Shown here: positions 16,983 to 25,724 of the stretch, piece by piece | How positions within the stretch are numbered: position 1 is the first letter of the stretch | Layout of the letters: each line of letters opens with the position of its first letter | DNA from: Paenibacillus catalpae | GTDB taxonomy: Bacteria; Bacillota; Bacilli; Paenibacillales; Paenibacillaceae | Assembly (NCBI RefSeq): GCF_900112695.1 | Contig: NZ_FOMT01000001.1 | Coordinates: forward strand, 620,001 to 684,000 | Length of the DNA: 64,000 nt | Direction: 5' to 3' | Notes under the pieces: model-generated | Told to the model about the DNA's origin: nothing | Database searches by the model: none | What the model saw: only the letters and a program-made list of their open reading frames with translations | Translations under genes and position numbers: made by a program

Positions 16983-18164
16983 ATGAAGACAAGCGGCTAT
17001 GTGAAAGAACAGCTGCAGCGTCTTTATCCGGATATGGTCCGGTGGCGCAGACATCTCCATCAGAATCCGGAGTTGTCTTTCCAAGAGGTACATACATCTC
17101 GCTGGATTGCAGAACAATTGAAAGCCTTTGGCTGTGAGGTGCGTGAAGGCGTAGGCGGGCATGGTCTCATCGTGACCATCCAAGGTGAACAGCCGGGACC
17201 TGTTGTGGCGCTTCGTGCAGATATTGATGCTCTTCCTATTCAGGATGAAAAGGATTGTGAATACCGTTCGAAAGTACCGGGTGTGATGCATGCGTGCGGA
17301 CATGACGGGCATACGTCGGCTTTGCTTGCGGTGGCCAGCTTTTATCAGCAGCATAAGGCGGAGCTTGCCGGTGAACGCCGGTTAATCTTCCAACCTGCCG
17401 AGGAGCAAACGCCGGGCGGGGCAATCCGGATGATTGAGGACGGCGCTTTAGACGGCGTTGATGCGATTTATGGCGTTCATTTGTGGTCACCGCTCCCGTT
17501 TGGAGAGACCTCCACCAAGCCGGGACCGTTTATGGCGGCAGCTGATGAATTTACATTAGAAATAGTAGGTCTCGGCGGACATGGAGGCATGCCGCATAAA
17601 ACAGTCGATACGATTGTCATCGGCTCCGCATTGGTTCAAGCGGTTCAATCGATTATCGGCCGTAATGTTGACCCGCTGAAACCTGCGGTCATTACGATTG
17701 GTTCCTTCCAGGCAGGAACGACGAATAACGTTATCGCCGAGCGTTGTGTCATGAAGGGGACAGTCCGTACATTTGATGAAGAAACCCGCAAGCTGACCCA
17801 TGAGCGTCTTGAACAACTTGTTAAACATACATGCAGCATGTACGGAGCGGAATACGATTATCATATGCGAATCGGTTATCCGCCTGTTGTGAATGATGAG
17901 CATGAAGCGAACCGCTTCTTCCGGGTATCGGGCGAACTGTTTGGTGAAGAGAACACCATCCGGTCAGAAGCGATGATGGTCGCGGAAGATTTCTCTTATT
18001 ATCTGGAAAAAGTTCCGGGTTGCTTTATGTTTGTTGGTGCAGGCAACCAGGAGACGGGAGCGGTATTTGCCCACCATCATCCGCGTTTTGATATGGATGA
18101 GCGTGCTTTGGTACATTCGGCTCAGCTGCTTATACAAATGGCGGAAGATTTTGCGGCGGGATGA
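16983..18164 (+). CDS. M20-family amidohydrolase (N-acyl amino acid amidohydrolase type)
   Basis: Zinc/manganese hydrolase that removes acyl groups from amino acids or related amides. The ATG at 16983 is preferred over a GTG nine bases earlier because AGGAGG then lies 8 nt away. At 393 aa it has the M20D features: ALRADIDALPI (~residues 76-86), the metal-binding MHACGHDGHT (Cys/His/His), FQPAEE with the catalytic Glu and metal-binding Glu, a dimerisation domain around GGHGGMPH, and a terminal HHHPRFDMDERAL with the last metal ligand. The substrate is not predictable. Confidence 0.9.
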   Translation: MKTSGYVKEQLQRLYPDMVRWRRHLHQNPELSFQEVHTSRWIAEQLKAFGCEVREGVGGHGLIVTIQGEQPGPVVALRADIDALPIQDEKDCEYRSKVPGVMHACGHDGHTSALLAVASFYQQHKAELAGERRLIFQPAEEQTPGGAIRMIEDGALDGVDAIYGVHLWSPLPFGETSTKPGPFMAAADEFTLEIVGLGGHGGMPHKTVDTIVIGSALVQAVQSIIGRNVDPLKPAVITIGSFQAGTTNNVIAERCVMKGTVRTFDEETRKLTHERLEQLVKHTCSMYGAEYDYHMRIGYPPVVNDEHEANRFFRVSGELFGEENTIRSEAMMVAEDFSYYLEKVPGCFMFVGAGNQETGAVFAHHHPRFDMDERALVHSAQLLIQMAEDFAAG

Positions 18165-18209
18165 GGCATCCCAAGGCTGGATATCCTAACTTGAGATTCG
18201 AACAAGCTT

Positions 18210-18280
18210 ATGCTTTCGAAGCAATGAATCATCACAATGACATAAACACGGCCATTTGGGTGATCATTCATTTTAGGAGG
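18210..18280 (+). promoter_or_regulatory. Two-hairpin leader element abutting the ribosome binding site (copy 2)
   Basis: ATGCTTTCGAAGCA (18210-18223) is followed directly by the long stem ATGAATCATCAC (18224-18235) / GTGATCATTCAT (18260-18271), 11 of 12 pairs, and then TTTAGGAGG. Same layout as 16933-16974. Confidence 0.55.
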
Positions 18281-18288
18281 TTTTCGCC

Positions 18289-18711
18289 TTGAGCAAACAG
18301 ATCAAAGATGTTATGTCCTCGCCATGCATCACGGCAACTTTACTGGATAACGTGTACGAGCTCGCCGTCTTAATGAAGCAAAATGATATTGGATTTATTC
18401 CTATCGTGGAGGGAACCAAGCTGATCGGGGCTGTCACTGACCGGGATCTTGTCGTGCGGGGATATGCCGAGAAGCATTCCGGTTCCACAGACGTAGAGAC
18501 GGTTATGACAACCGATCTGCTTACCATTTCTCCCGATACAACGATGGAGGAAGCGGCGGAGTTGATGGCGAAGCATAAAATACGCCGTCTTCCGGTCGTA
18601 GAGAACGGCCATTTGGTTGGAGTGGTAGCGATCGGCGATCTGGCTGTCCGCGATGCCTTTATTCAGGAGGCAGGCGCAGCGCTGAACGAAATATCGGAGC
18701 ATGTACATTAG
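18289..18711 (+). CDS. CBS-domain pair protein
   Basis: A 140-aa cytoplasmic protein made of two CBS motifs (residues ~8-60 and ~72-125), each with the typical D-R/I-R turn (TDRDLVVRG and IGDLAVRDAF). CBS pairs bind adenine nucleotides and act as energy or ligand sensors. B. subtilis YhcV is the same length and type. The start is TTG with AGGAGG 8 nt upstream. It lies downstream of the amidohydrolase with a 124-bp gap that contains the leader element. Confidence 0.88.
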   Translation: MSKQIKDVMSSPCITATLLDNVYELAVLMKQNDIGFIPIVEGTKLIGAVTDRDLVVRGYAEKHSGSTDVETVMTTDLLTISPDTTMEEAAELMAKHKIRRLPVVENGHLVGVVAIGDLAVRDAFIQEAGAALNEISEHVH

Positions 18712-18721
18712 ATGAAATACG

Positions 18722-18766
18722 GGGGATCCTTCCACGGTGATGCACCATGGAGGGATCCCTTTTTTC
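18722..18766 (+). terminator. Terminator after the CBS protein gene
   Basis: GGGATCCTTCCACGGTG paired with CACCATGGAGGGATCCC, followed by TTTTTT. Confidence 0.9.
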
Positions 18767-18837
18767 GTATAAAAAGGTGGATATTTTTGCATACTGGAGG
18801 TGAATGCTTACCGTTATAACCTTGGGGGGAGATCATT

Positions 18838-20502
18838 TTGTTGGAACGTCAGGACGGTCCGTTAATCGTTCAATCGGATATGACGGTGCTTCTCGATTAT
18901 GAGCATCCGTTATCGGAGGAAGCGCGCAGGAGGCTGATTCTGTACGCCGAGCTGGTGAAACGTCCCGGGAATTGGCATACGTATAAAATGTCCTCCTTAT
19001 CACTATGGAATGCTGCCTCAGCGGGCATAAACGCGGAAGCGATCATTGATTCGCTGAAAAAATATGCAAGGTATGGCCTGCCGGGTGTACTGGAGACGAA
19101 CATCCGCAAGCTGATGGATCGTTATGGCAAGCTGCGCCTCGAGATTCATGAAGGCAATCTGTTGTTACATGGAGAAGAAAGCCTGCTAAATGAGCTTGCA
19201 GGCCATCAGGTTATTCTGGAATGTCTTCGGGAACGCAGGAACAATGAGACGTGGGAGATAAGTCCGGAGTATCGGGGCCAGCTTAAGCAGGAGCTGATCC
19301 GGCTTGGATTTCCTGTTATTGATTTGGCAGGCTACCATACAGGGGAAGCTTTGTCAGTGGCGCTCAGAGCTGTGACGCGGCAAGGCAAAACGTTTGAATT
19401 ACGGGATTATCAGCGGCAGGCGGTTGATCTCTTTTATAAGGAAGGAACGATTCAAGGGGGCAGCGGTGTTGTTGTGCTTCCATGCGGTGCAGGCAAAACG
19501 ATTGTAGGGATTGCCGCGTTGGCGAGACTGAATAGTGCAACGCTTATACTGACCTCCAATGCGACCAGTGTGCAGCAGTGGAAGGAAGAGCTGCTGGACA
19601 AGACAACTCTTCAGCCGTCGGAGGTCGGGGAATATACAGGTGCTTCCAAGGAAGTCCGTCCCGTTACGATTGCAACTTATCAGATACTGACTCACCGCAG
19701 ATCGAAGAAAGATTCGTTCAGCCATATGAAGCTGTTCTCGGAGCGGGACTGGGGGCTTATCATCTACGACGAGGTTCATCTTCTTCCTGCACCGGTATTT
19801 CGCATGACAGCGGAAATTCAGGCAACAAGAAGGCTGGGGCTTACGGCTACTCTGGTTCGGGAAGACGGCTGCGAGGAGGATGTGTTCTCGCTGATCGGCC
19901 CCAAACAATTTGAGCTGCAATGGAAGACGGTTGAAGCAGAAGGGCATATCGCATCCGTCAAATGTACGGAGATCCGCGTTCCGCTCGATCAGGGGATATC
20001 CGAGCTGTATCATTCGGCGGAGAAACGCTCGCGGCACCGCCTCGCTGCGGAGAATCCGGGCAAGGTGCCGGTCGTCCGACAGCTTCTTGAACGTCATCAG
20101 GGAACCCCGACTCTCATCATCGGGCAATATCTGGATCAGCTTCATGCCTTGGCAGATTCCCTGGAGGTGCCCGTCATTACAGGTGAATTGCCGCAGCAGG
20201 AACGCCAGAGCTTATATGAACAGTTCAAAGCAGGTGACGTGCCCGTTCTTGCTGTGTCGAAAGTAGCGAACTTTGCAGTGGATTTGCCGGATGCTGCTGT
20301 AGCCATCCAAATCTCGGGAAGCTATGGATCGAGGCAGGAGGAAGCGCAGCGGATCGGACGTATATTGCGGCCAAAGGAAGGGCTGAATGAAGCCTGGTTT
20401 TATACCATTGTGACTGACGATACGAAGGAAACCGAGTTTGCCGCAAGAAGGCAGATGTTTCTGCTGGAGCAAGGCTACCAATATGAGCTTGAGAAACGAT
20501 AA
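18838..20502 (+). CDS. XPB-type DNA repair helicase
   Basis: Superfamily 2 3'-5' DNA helicase. The 554-aa protein has an N-terminal XPB damage-recognition-like region (to ~residue 180), Walker A CGAGKT near residue 217, the XPB-specific DEVH box (IIYDEVHLLPAPVFR) near 317, LTATLVREDG with the RED motif, and helicase motif VI (QRIGRILRP). These points separate it from RecG- or UvrB-type enzymes. The start is TTG with GGGGGGA upstream; the next TTG is also possible. It is followed 24 bp later by a helicase-associated gene, suggesting a two-protein repair machine. The bacterial role of XPB is poorly defined. Confidence 0.92.
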   Translation: MLERQDGPLIVQSDMTVLLDYEHPLSEEARRRLILYAELVKRPGNWHTYKMSSLSLWNAASAGINAEAIIDSLKKYARYGLPGVLETNIRKLMDRYGKLRLEIHEGNLLLHGEESLLNELAGHQVILECLRERRNNETWEISPEYRGQLKQELIRLGFPVIDLAGYHTGEALSVALRAVTRQGKTFELRDYQRQAVDLFYKEGTIQGGSGVVVLPCGAGKTIVGIAALARLNSATLILTSNATSVQQWKEELLDKTTLQPSEVGEYTGASKEVRPVTIATYQILTHRRSKKDSFSHMKLFSERDWGLIIYDEVHLLPAPVFRMTAEIQATRRLGLTATLVREDGCEEDVFSLIGPKQFELQWKTVEAEGHIASVKCTEIRVPLDQGISELYHSAEKRSRHRLAAENPGKVPVVRQLLERHQGTPTLIIGQYLDQLHALADSLEVPVITGELPQQERQSLYEQFKAGDVPVLAVSKVANFAVDLPDAAVAIQISGSYGSRQEEAQRIGRILRPKEGLNEAWFYTIVTDDTKETEFAARRQMFLLEQGYQYELEKR

Positions 20503-20526
20503 GAAGAGCAAGGGAGGTTATTCTTC

Positions 20527-22293
20527 ATGTTTGTAAGTGAATGGTCGGAGAAGCTGACAAGCCATGCCAAGCAGCAATTCATGAAGTCTCCCTTTTGGAT
20601 CGAGGCGGCAAAGCGCGGGCTCTGCTGGGAGGCAGCCGTTATGGACAAGCCGTCTATTCAAGAAGCCGTAGACCGAATGGATGAAGCAAGCACCGCCGTT
20701 TTGCGGGTGTTCCATATTTGCTTTGGAGCCGGTCCTGTCTCGGAGGAACGGCTTTTTTTATCACGGGCGGGATTATCCGGAGCAGAGTTTCGTTATGGAC
20801 TAATTCAGCTGCAAAATGCCGGGATTGTATTTGCTCTTCGTCAGGGCTGGGGAGAACGGCTGTATGCCATGCCAAGCGATTGTTTTCTGCTGTGGCATCC
20901 CGTTTTGTTTCCGATGAACAAGCTCTCTGCAGCAGATTCCGGTTATGGAATATGGGAGCATCGGCAGGAAGATATGTCTAATAAGCCTCTTGGCAGGCAG
21001 CTGCTGACGGCCTGGGCCGAGTTAGCCCGGAGCGGACTTGGGCTGACGTCCAAAGGAATCCTGCCGAAGAAAACAACCGCCAAGCTTATGCAAGCCATCA
21101 CGCTCACAGATGCGGATATGAAGCAAGCGGGCTGGCAGCCGGAGACGTTGGATTCTTACAGCCCTGCTGTATCTTTTGTGCTTAAGCTTAGCATGCACTT
21201 AGGTGTAATTGCCCTGGATGGGAATAGAATGAAATGGAACGAGAAAACGCTGGGTGAATGGTTAGCGGAGCCGGAGCTTAGGCAAGAGGCTTTATTGCTT
21301 CAATGGTGCCTGGAGGAGCTGCTGGAGAAGAGACCGGCTATGTGGCATATAATGGCTCTTCTTGCACGTCTTGATCCGGGAACTTGGTATTCCGAGACCG
21401 TTATGGCAGAGGAGGTCCGTCATCATGGATTGGAGGGCAGGGAATGGGATCAAAGTCTGGACAATTGCCTGAATCTGCTCCGTGTTTTTGGATGGATGGA
21501 GCTGGCGAGAGTCGCTGACGGCAGAATGATGCGTTGGGCGATGAAGCCTCTTCTCTTGCAAGATCAGCAGCGCCAGGAAGCTCGCCAGGAACCCGTCATG
21601 ATTGAGCCCAATGGCGATTTGCTTGTTCTGCCAGGCTGTCCGAACCGTATACGTTGGGAGCTGGAGCTGATCGCTGACAGGAAAAGTGACGACCAGATAT
21701 CGGTATGGCAGTTAACCCGATCTTCCATCGGAAGAGCGCTGGCGCATGGCCGGACCATCCCGTCGGTCCTATCCTTTCTGCATGCGGCTTCCGGTGGGCT
21801 TCCGATCTCTCCTTTGTTAGAATCCAGCCTTATGGACTGGGGAAAGCAGGATCCCCTGGATACGAAGCAGTCTTCCGATATATATCCGATGCTGACACTT
21901 GATCATGAATCAGTTACAGTCGAGTTCCAGCTCCGTTCTTCCGGGCAGACACTGGTTGGTTGTGAGCTTATGAATCACGAGGATTTCAGGATTGAACGGT
22001 TTCTGCCTGAGCTCGACAGGGTCCCGTTAAGCTGGCTGCAGCAGTTAAGGTCCTACCACCATTCCACACGGCTTGAAATTATGGAGAAGGCTTTGAGCTG
22101 GCAGGCTCCGGTCCATTTAAGTATGGATGATGCCATCGTTGCTTTTGTCCCTGCCAGATTAGAGAGATTGGATGGAGGCTGGGCGGTTACCGGCTTGCTT
22201 CGGGAAGCGCTCACGCATAAGGAGGTTTGCTTGACCCCGGAGATGTGGCAGGGCATGAAGCTCATTGCGCCAGGAGTGAGTGGATTTGTGTAA
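20527..22293 (+). CDS. Helicase-associated (XPB/Ssl2-like C-terminal) domain protein
   Basis: A 588-aa soluble protein of uncertain function. The region from about residue 355 to 440 (VMIEPNGDLLVLPG, then SVWQLTRSSIGRALAHG) matches the 'helicase C-terminal 3' module found fused to, or beside, XPB helicases. The N-terminal half looks like winged-helix repeats. No helicase motifs of its own. ATG with GGGAGG 9 nt upstream. Tight linkage to the XPB gene suggests a partner subunit, perhaps analogous in role to archaeal Bax1, though I see no sequence evidence of a nuclease site. Confidence 0.75.
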   Translation: MFVSEWSEKLTSHAKQQFMKSPFWIEAAKRGLCWEAAVMDKPSIQEAVDRMDEASTAVLRVFHICFGAGPVSEERLFLSRAGLSGAEFRYGLIQLQNAGIVFALRQGWGERLYAMPSDCFLLWHPVLFPMNKLSAADSGYGIWEHRQEDMSNKPLGRQLLTAWAELARSGLGLTSKGILPKKTTAKLMQAITLTDADMKQAGWQPETLDSYSPAVSFVLKLSMHLGVIALDGNRMKWNEKTLGEWLAEPELRQEALLLQWCLEELLEKRPAMWHIMALLARLDPGTWYSETVMAEEVRHHGLEGREWDQSLDNCLNLLRVFGWMELARVADGRMMRWAMKPLLLQDQQRQEARQEPVMIEPNGDLLVLPGCPNRIRWELELIADRKSDDQISVWQLTRSSIGRALAHGRTIPSVLSFLHAASGGLPISPLLESSLMDWGKQDPLDTKQSSDIYPMLTLDHESVTVEFQLRSSGQTLVGCELMNHEDFRIERFLPELDRVPLSWLQQLRSYHHSTRLEIMEKALSWQAPVHLSMDDAIVAFVPARLERLDGGWAVTGLLREALTHKEVCLTPEMWQGMKLIAPGVSGFV

Positions 22294-22295
22294 AA

Positions 22296-22323
22296 TTGTA
22301 TCAATTCGGTGAATGAATATGAT
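22296..22323 (+). promoter_or_regulatory. ricF-ylbG promoter
   Basis: TTGTAT (22296-22301), 16 nt, TATGAT (22318-22323). Confidence 0.48.
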
Positions 22324-22366
22324 ATGATAGATTTAAGCAAGTGTAAAAGAAAAAGAGGGTGAACAA

Positions 22367-22843
22367 ATGCCAACTACCACGGTTCTATCGGAAAATGGTG
22401 CGAGCGGCGTTTCTTCGCTGGATATGGCGTCGCTGCTGCTGTGCGCATACGAGCTGGGTGACTTTATTAATCAATCGGCCGAAGTTGCCGACTATCTATA
22501 TTGGAAAGAAGCTGTACATGAGGACGAGCAGGTGAAACAGCTGTCCAAGCAGTTCGAGAAAGCGAAGGAGCTATTCTTGGAATGCGAACGGTTCGGAAGA
22601 TTTCATCCGAACTATCATGAAGCTAAGGATAAAGTGAAGCAAATCCAGCGTGAACTGGACCAGATTGAAGCCGTGAAACGTTTCAAGGAGGCCGAGCAGC
22701 TCGTTGATACGATGCTGTATGATGTATCACGCATGATTGCAGAATCGGTATCCGATACGATTAAAGTGCCGGGCAATGAGGGGAAAACGGGCGGCTGCGG
22801 AGGCGGCGGATCATGCAGCTGCGGAAGCGGCGGCTGCGGTTAG
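22367..22843 (+). CDS. ricF: YlbF/RicF family regulator
   Basis: Subunit of the RicA-RicF-RicT (Y-complex), which in B. subtilis supports RNase Y-dependent mRNA maturation, sporulation, competence and biofilm formation. The 158-aa product has a helical core with FEKAKELFLECERFGRFHP and ELDQIEAVKRFKEAE, then a tail rich in Gly and Cys (GGCGGGGSCSCGSGGCG). The tail cysteines match the family's C-terminal cysteines that help bind [4Fe-4S] clusters. ATG after AGAGGGTG. ylbG follows, as in B. subtilis. Confidence 0.9.
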   Translation: MPTTTVLSENGASGVSSLDMASLLLCAYELGDFINQSAEVADYLYWKEAVHEDEQVKQLSKQFEKAKELFLECERFGRFHPNYHEAKDKVKQIQRELDQIEAVKRFKEAEQLVDTMLYDVSRMIAESVSDTIKVPGNEGKTGGCGGGGSCSCGSGGCG

Positions 22844-22880
22844 CGCTCCTTTGCTTGATTCGACTCGACGGAGGGAATAG

Positions 22881-23147
22881 ATGTTGTTACCGGAACGGAC
22901 AGGTTATATCATATGGGTCAGTGATCTGAAAGCGGCTAGAACGCTGGAAAAGTACGGAACCGTTCATTATATGTCACGTAAGATGCATTATGTAGTGATT
23001 TACATGAACGCAGAGCGTGCGGAGGAAGCGGTTAAGAATATTAGCCGTCTGCCGTTTGTACGCAAGGTTGAACGATCTTACCGCAATGAATTAAAGACGG
23101 AATACAGTAAAGATGCCGTTGATAAAACAAGATTTTATAGCATGTGA
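22881..23147 (+). CDS. ylbG: YlbG family protein (DUF2129)
   Basis: An 88-aa soluble protein with the family pattern RTGYIIWVSDLKAARTLEKYG, then HYVVIYMN and a FVRKVERSYR segment. No biochemical function is known. It sits 37 bp after ricF, the same order as in B. subtilis, and ends at a strong terminator. ATG after GGAGGG. Confidence 0.9.
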   Translation: MLLPERTGYIIWVSDLKAARTLEKYGTVHYMSRKMHYVVIYMNAERAEEAVKNISRLPFVRKVERSYRNELKTEYSKDAVDKTRFYSM

Positions 23148-23167
23148 AAATTAAATATAAATATTGC

Positions 23168-23219
23168 GGAAGATCGCTGGTACACGAAGATACCATGTAC
23201 GGCGATCTTCTTTCTTTTA
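23168..23219 (+). terminator. Terminator after ylbG
   Basis: GGAAGATCGC..GTACA paired with TGTAC..GCGATCTTC, followed by TTTCTTTT. Confidence 0.85.
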
Positions 23220-23266
23220 TTAAGTTTTACAAATAATTACATATTTGGGTCGAGTTTATTTTATTG

Positions 23267-23295
23267 TTGAAATCTCGGACAATCATGGTTAAAAT
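23267..23295 (+). promoter_or_regulatory. Promoter of the 145-aa unknown gene
   Basis: TTGAAA (23267-23272), 17 nt, TAAAAT (23290-23295). Confidence 0.6.
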
Positions 23296-23355
23296 AACCT
23301 TATACATAAAAGTGGTAAAAAAGACCTGGTTCCTAAGACGGGGGTGTGATGAGCG

Positions 23356-23793
23356 ATGAAGGACAAAATGACTAAAAGATGGAGCACTTATGAAACATTT
23401 TATGTCGAATTGGGCGATAAGAAAGTAGCGGACATCGTCATTACAAACCATGCCAGGAGCCGGTGGGTGGATCGCGTGGAGAGCGAGAAGACCGGCTATG
23501 AGGATATTGCTGAATTTTTATGGGAATGCCTGAAGCAAGGTCGGGTTGAGCCTTATTACCGTAAGGAAGAGGACGTATACCTGATTGATGATGACCTGGT
23601 ATTTGTCGCGGAATTCGCTTCATCTGAGTCAGACATCGATCTGCTTGGGAATCCGCTGCACAAGATGATTGTTGTGACCTTTCTTGGACGTATGTCAGAA
23701 ACGATTGAGCTTCGTGATTTGAAATCCTATTATTCCTGGCTCCGCCACTCCAGAAGGATGACCTTGGTGAAAAACAGCCGGAAGAGGAAATAA
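23356..23793 (+). CDS. Unknown conserved-looking protein with HARSRW motif
   Basis: I do not recognise this 145-aa soluble protein. It is probably real: it has its own promoter, an ATG behind GGGGGTG, normal codon use and its own terminator. Residues ~28-60 read ITNHARSRWVDRV, then a helix ending in LKQGRV. That spacing recalls the HAxxR...R...DI...L..G pattern of DUF4258 and RelE-like small folds. The middle is rich in acidic residues, and the C-terminus is very basic (SRRMTLVKNSRKRK), which could bind nucleic acid. No antitoxin-like neighbour exists. Confidence 0.65.
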   Translation: MKDKMTKRWSTYETFYVELGDKKVADIVITNHARSRWVDRVESEKTGYEDIAEFLWECLKQGRVEPYYRKEEDVYLIDDDLVFVAEFASSESDIDLLGNPLHKMIVVTFLGRMSETIELRDLKSYYSWLRHSRRMTLVKNSRKRK

Positions 23794-23808
23794 TGAAGGA
23801 ATACAATA

Positions 23809-23846
23809 GGCGCAGCATCCGATCGAGGGATGCTGCGCTTTTTTTC
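23809..23846 (+). terminator. Terminator after the 145-aa unknown gene
   Basis: GGCGCAGCATCC/GGGATGCTGCGC stem followed by seven T. Confidence 0.9.
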
Positions 23847-23894
23847 GCGCATTTGTAGTATAATAACCGCTAAGAAGAGAGGATGGTCGGACAG

Positions 23895-24806
23895 ATGGCG
23901 CTTAATTTTCATCAATTACATATCTTTTATACGGTCGCTGAACGGGGGAGCTTCTCGGCGGCCGCCCAATCGCTGCACATGACCCAGCCGGCCGTTACGA
24001 TGCAGGTGCAGTCACTGGAGGATTATTTCGGTACCAAGCTGCTGCAGCGATCTACCAAACGGATTGATTTGACGGAAGCAGGCAGGGCGCTAATGCCTTA
24101 TGCGCGTAGAAGTATTGAGCTGATTCGTGACACGGATCAGGCGATGTCCGCTTTCACCAAACAATTAAAGGGAAGACTGCAGCTCGGGGCCAGCTTGACC
24201 ATTGGAGAATATATTCTGCCCCGTCTGCTCGGTCCGTTCGGACAGTCCTTTCCTGAAATATCGATCAGCATGAAGGTTATGAATACGGCTCAGATTATGG
24301 ACGAGATTATGAATCATCAGCTCACTTTCGGCTTGATTGAAGCCCCGGTGAACCATCCCGACATGCAGATGGAAGCGGTCATGAGCGATGAACTCAGATT
24401 AATTGTTCCCAAGGATCATCCGCTGTCGAAGCGGCCGACGGTTATGCTGGATGAGGTCGTAGAATATCCGTTTGTTCTGAGGGAGCAGGGATCCGGTACC
24501 AGGCTTGTTATGGAGGAGCAGTTGAAACGGAAAAACATCGATCCTGCCGATTTGAAAATTGTGATGGAGCTTGGCAGTACGGGAGCGGTCAAGTCGGCCG
24601 TAGAAGCGGGACTTGGCGTGTCCTTCGTCTCCGAATCATCCGTTAAGCACGAAGTGGCGCTAGGCCTTCTTCATGTCGTGCCGATAGAGGATGTCAGGTT
24701 CAAACGGCAGTTCTATTCGATCTATCTGAAATCAACCCTTCTGCCGATTTCGGCAGTGACGTTCCTTACTTTTTTAAGAGAGAAGGATTTGCAGCAATGG
24801 CTGTAG
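23895..24806 (+). CDS. LysR-family transcriptional regulator
   Basis: A ~303-aa DNA-binding regulator. The N-terminal helix-turn-helix (residues ~1-60: FYTVAERGSFSAAAQSLHMT, QPAVTMQVQSLE) is followed by a periplasmic-binding-type effector domain (LGASLTIGEYILPRLLG onward). This resembles the CysL/YwfK branch (sulfur or nitrogen metabolism), but the effector is not predictable. An in-frame ATG at 23883 is the alternative start; the one at 23895 has GAGGATGG upstream and begins MALNFHQLHIF, typical of the family. It overlaps the PHP gene by 10 bp, so both are one transcript. Confidence 0.9.
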   Translation: MALNFHQLHIFYTVAERGSFSAAAQSLHMTQPAVTMQVQSLEDYFGTKLLQRSTKRIDLTEAGRALMPYARRSIELIRDTDQAMSAFTKQLKGRLQLGASLTIGEYILPRLLGPFGQSFPEISISMKVMNTAQIMDEIMNHQLTFGLIEAPVNHPDMQMEAVMSDELRLIVPKDHPLSKRPTVMLDEVVEYPFVLREQGSGTRLVMEEQLKRKNIDPADLKIVMELGSTGAVKSAVEAGLGVSFVSESSVKHEVALGLLHVVPIEDVRFKRQFYSIYLKSTLLPISAVTFLTFLREKDLQQWL

Positions 24807-25660
24807 GACAAGCGGATTTACACAATCATACAACCGCCTCGGACGGAACGATGTCACCAGCGGCCGTGGTTGCCCGCGCGAAGGCAGCAGGCCTTGCCGC
24901 TATTGCCATTACCGATCATGATACGATGGCAGGTGTAGAAGCAGCGATCGCTGAAGGCAAGAAGCTGGGGATCCTTGTTGTTCCCGGCGTGGAGCTCAGC
25001 ACCGTTGCTGATGGCCGGGATATTCATATACTGGGTTATTATCCGGATTGGCATAATGAGCAGTGGCAGGAACGTTTGGCAGGGCTCAGAACGACTCGCG
25101 GCAAGCGTAACGAAATGATTGTAGCAAGGTTAGCAGAGCTGGGCATTCCGGTTACAATGCAAGAGGTGGAGCAAATTGCTGCAGAGCAGCAGGCATTGGC
25201 TGGCGGCAGCAAAAGCAAAGGAAAAACCATCGGGCGGCCGCATATCGCAGAGCTTCTGATCCGGAAAGGCGCCGTTGCCACAATGACAGAAGCGTTTGAC
25301 CGGTATTTGGCGGAAGGCGGATCGGCATATGTCAATCCTCCGCGTCTTCATCCGTTTGAAGCGATCGAATGGATCCGTGAGGCAGGAGGAACCAGCGTGA
25401 TTGCGCATCCGGGCTTGTACGGCCGTGATGACCTTGTCGAGTTGCTTATCCATAAGGGCGTTCAGGGTATTGAAGTGTATCATTCAGATCATGGGCCTGC
25501 TGAAGAGAAACGCTATACGGAGCTGGCAACCAAATACGGCTTGATTATGACCGGCGGTTCCGACTTCCACGGGGAACGTCAGGGTCATGTATTCCACGGC
25601 GAGATCGGCAGCAGGACGGTGGATATTTCGGTGCTTGATCAGCTGAATAAAAAGCTGTAA
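24797..25660 (+). CDS. PHP-domain phosphoesterase
   Basis: A 287-aa metal-dependent phosphoesterase of the YciV/RNase AM (3',5'-nucleoside bisphosphate phosphatase) type. PHP motifs are visible in order: ADLHNHTTASDG (residues 6-17), ITDHDTM (~40), GVELST (~60), a PHIAELL segment in the inserted helical domain, HPGLYG (~197) and TGGSDFHG (~252). These supply a trinuclear metal site. Such enzymes hydrolyse pAp or the 5' ends of RNA. The gene overlaps the upstream LysR gene and is followed by a terminator. Confidence 0.9.
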   Translation: MAVGQADLHNHTTASDGTMSPAAVVARAKAAGLAAIAITDHDTMAGVEAAIAEGKKLGILVVPGVELSTVADGRDIHILGYYPDWHNEQWQERLAGLRTTRGKRNEMIVARLAELGIPVTMQEVEQIAAEQQALAGGSKSKGKTIGRPHIAELLIRKGAVATMTEAFDRYLAEGGSAYVNPPRLHPFEAIEWIREAGGTSVIAHPGLYGRDDLVELLIHKGVQGIEVYHSDHGPAEEKRYTELATKYGLIMTGGSDFHGERQGHVFHGEIGSRTVDISVLDQLNKKL

Positions 25661-25673
25661 CAATGTATACAAG

Positions 25674-25715
25674 AAATAGCGGTGCAGGGAAGATCCCTGC
25701 ATCGCTATTTTTTTG
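25674..25715. terminator. Bidirectional terminator between the PHP and NlpC/P60 genes
   Basis: AAATAGCGGTGCAGGG/CCCTGCATCGCTATTT stem with a short loop, between convergent genes. Confidence 0.9.
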
Positions 25716-25724
25716 AAGGGCCAA

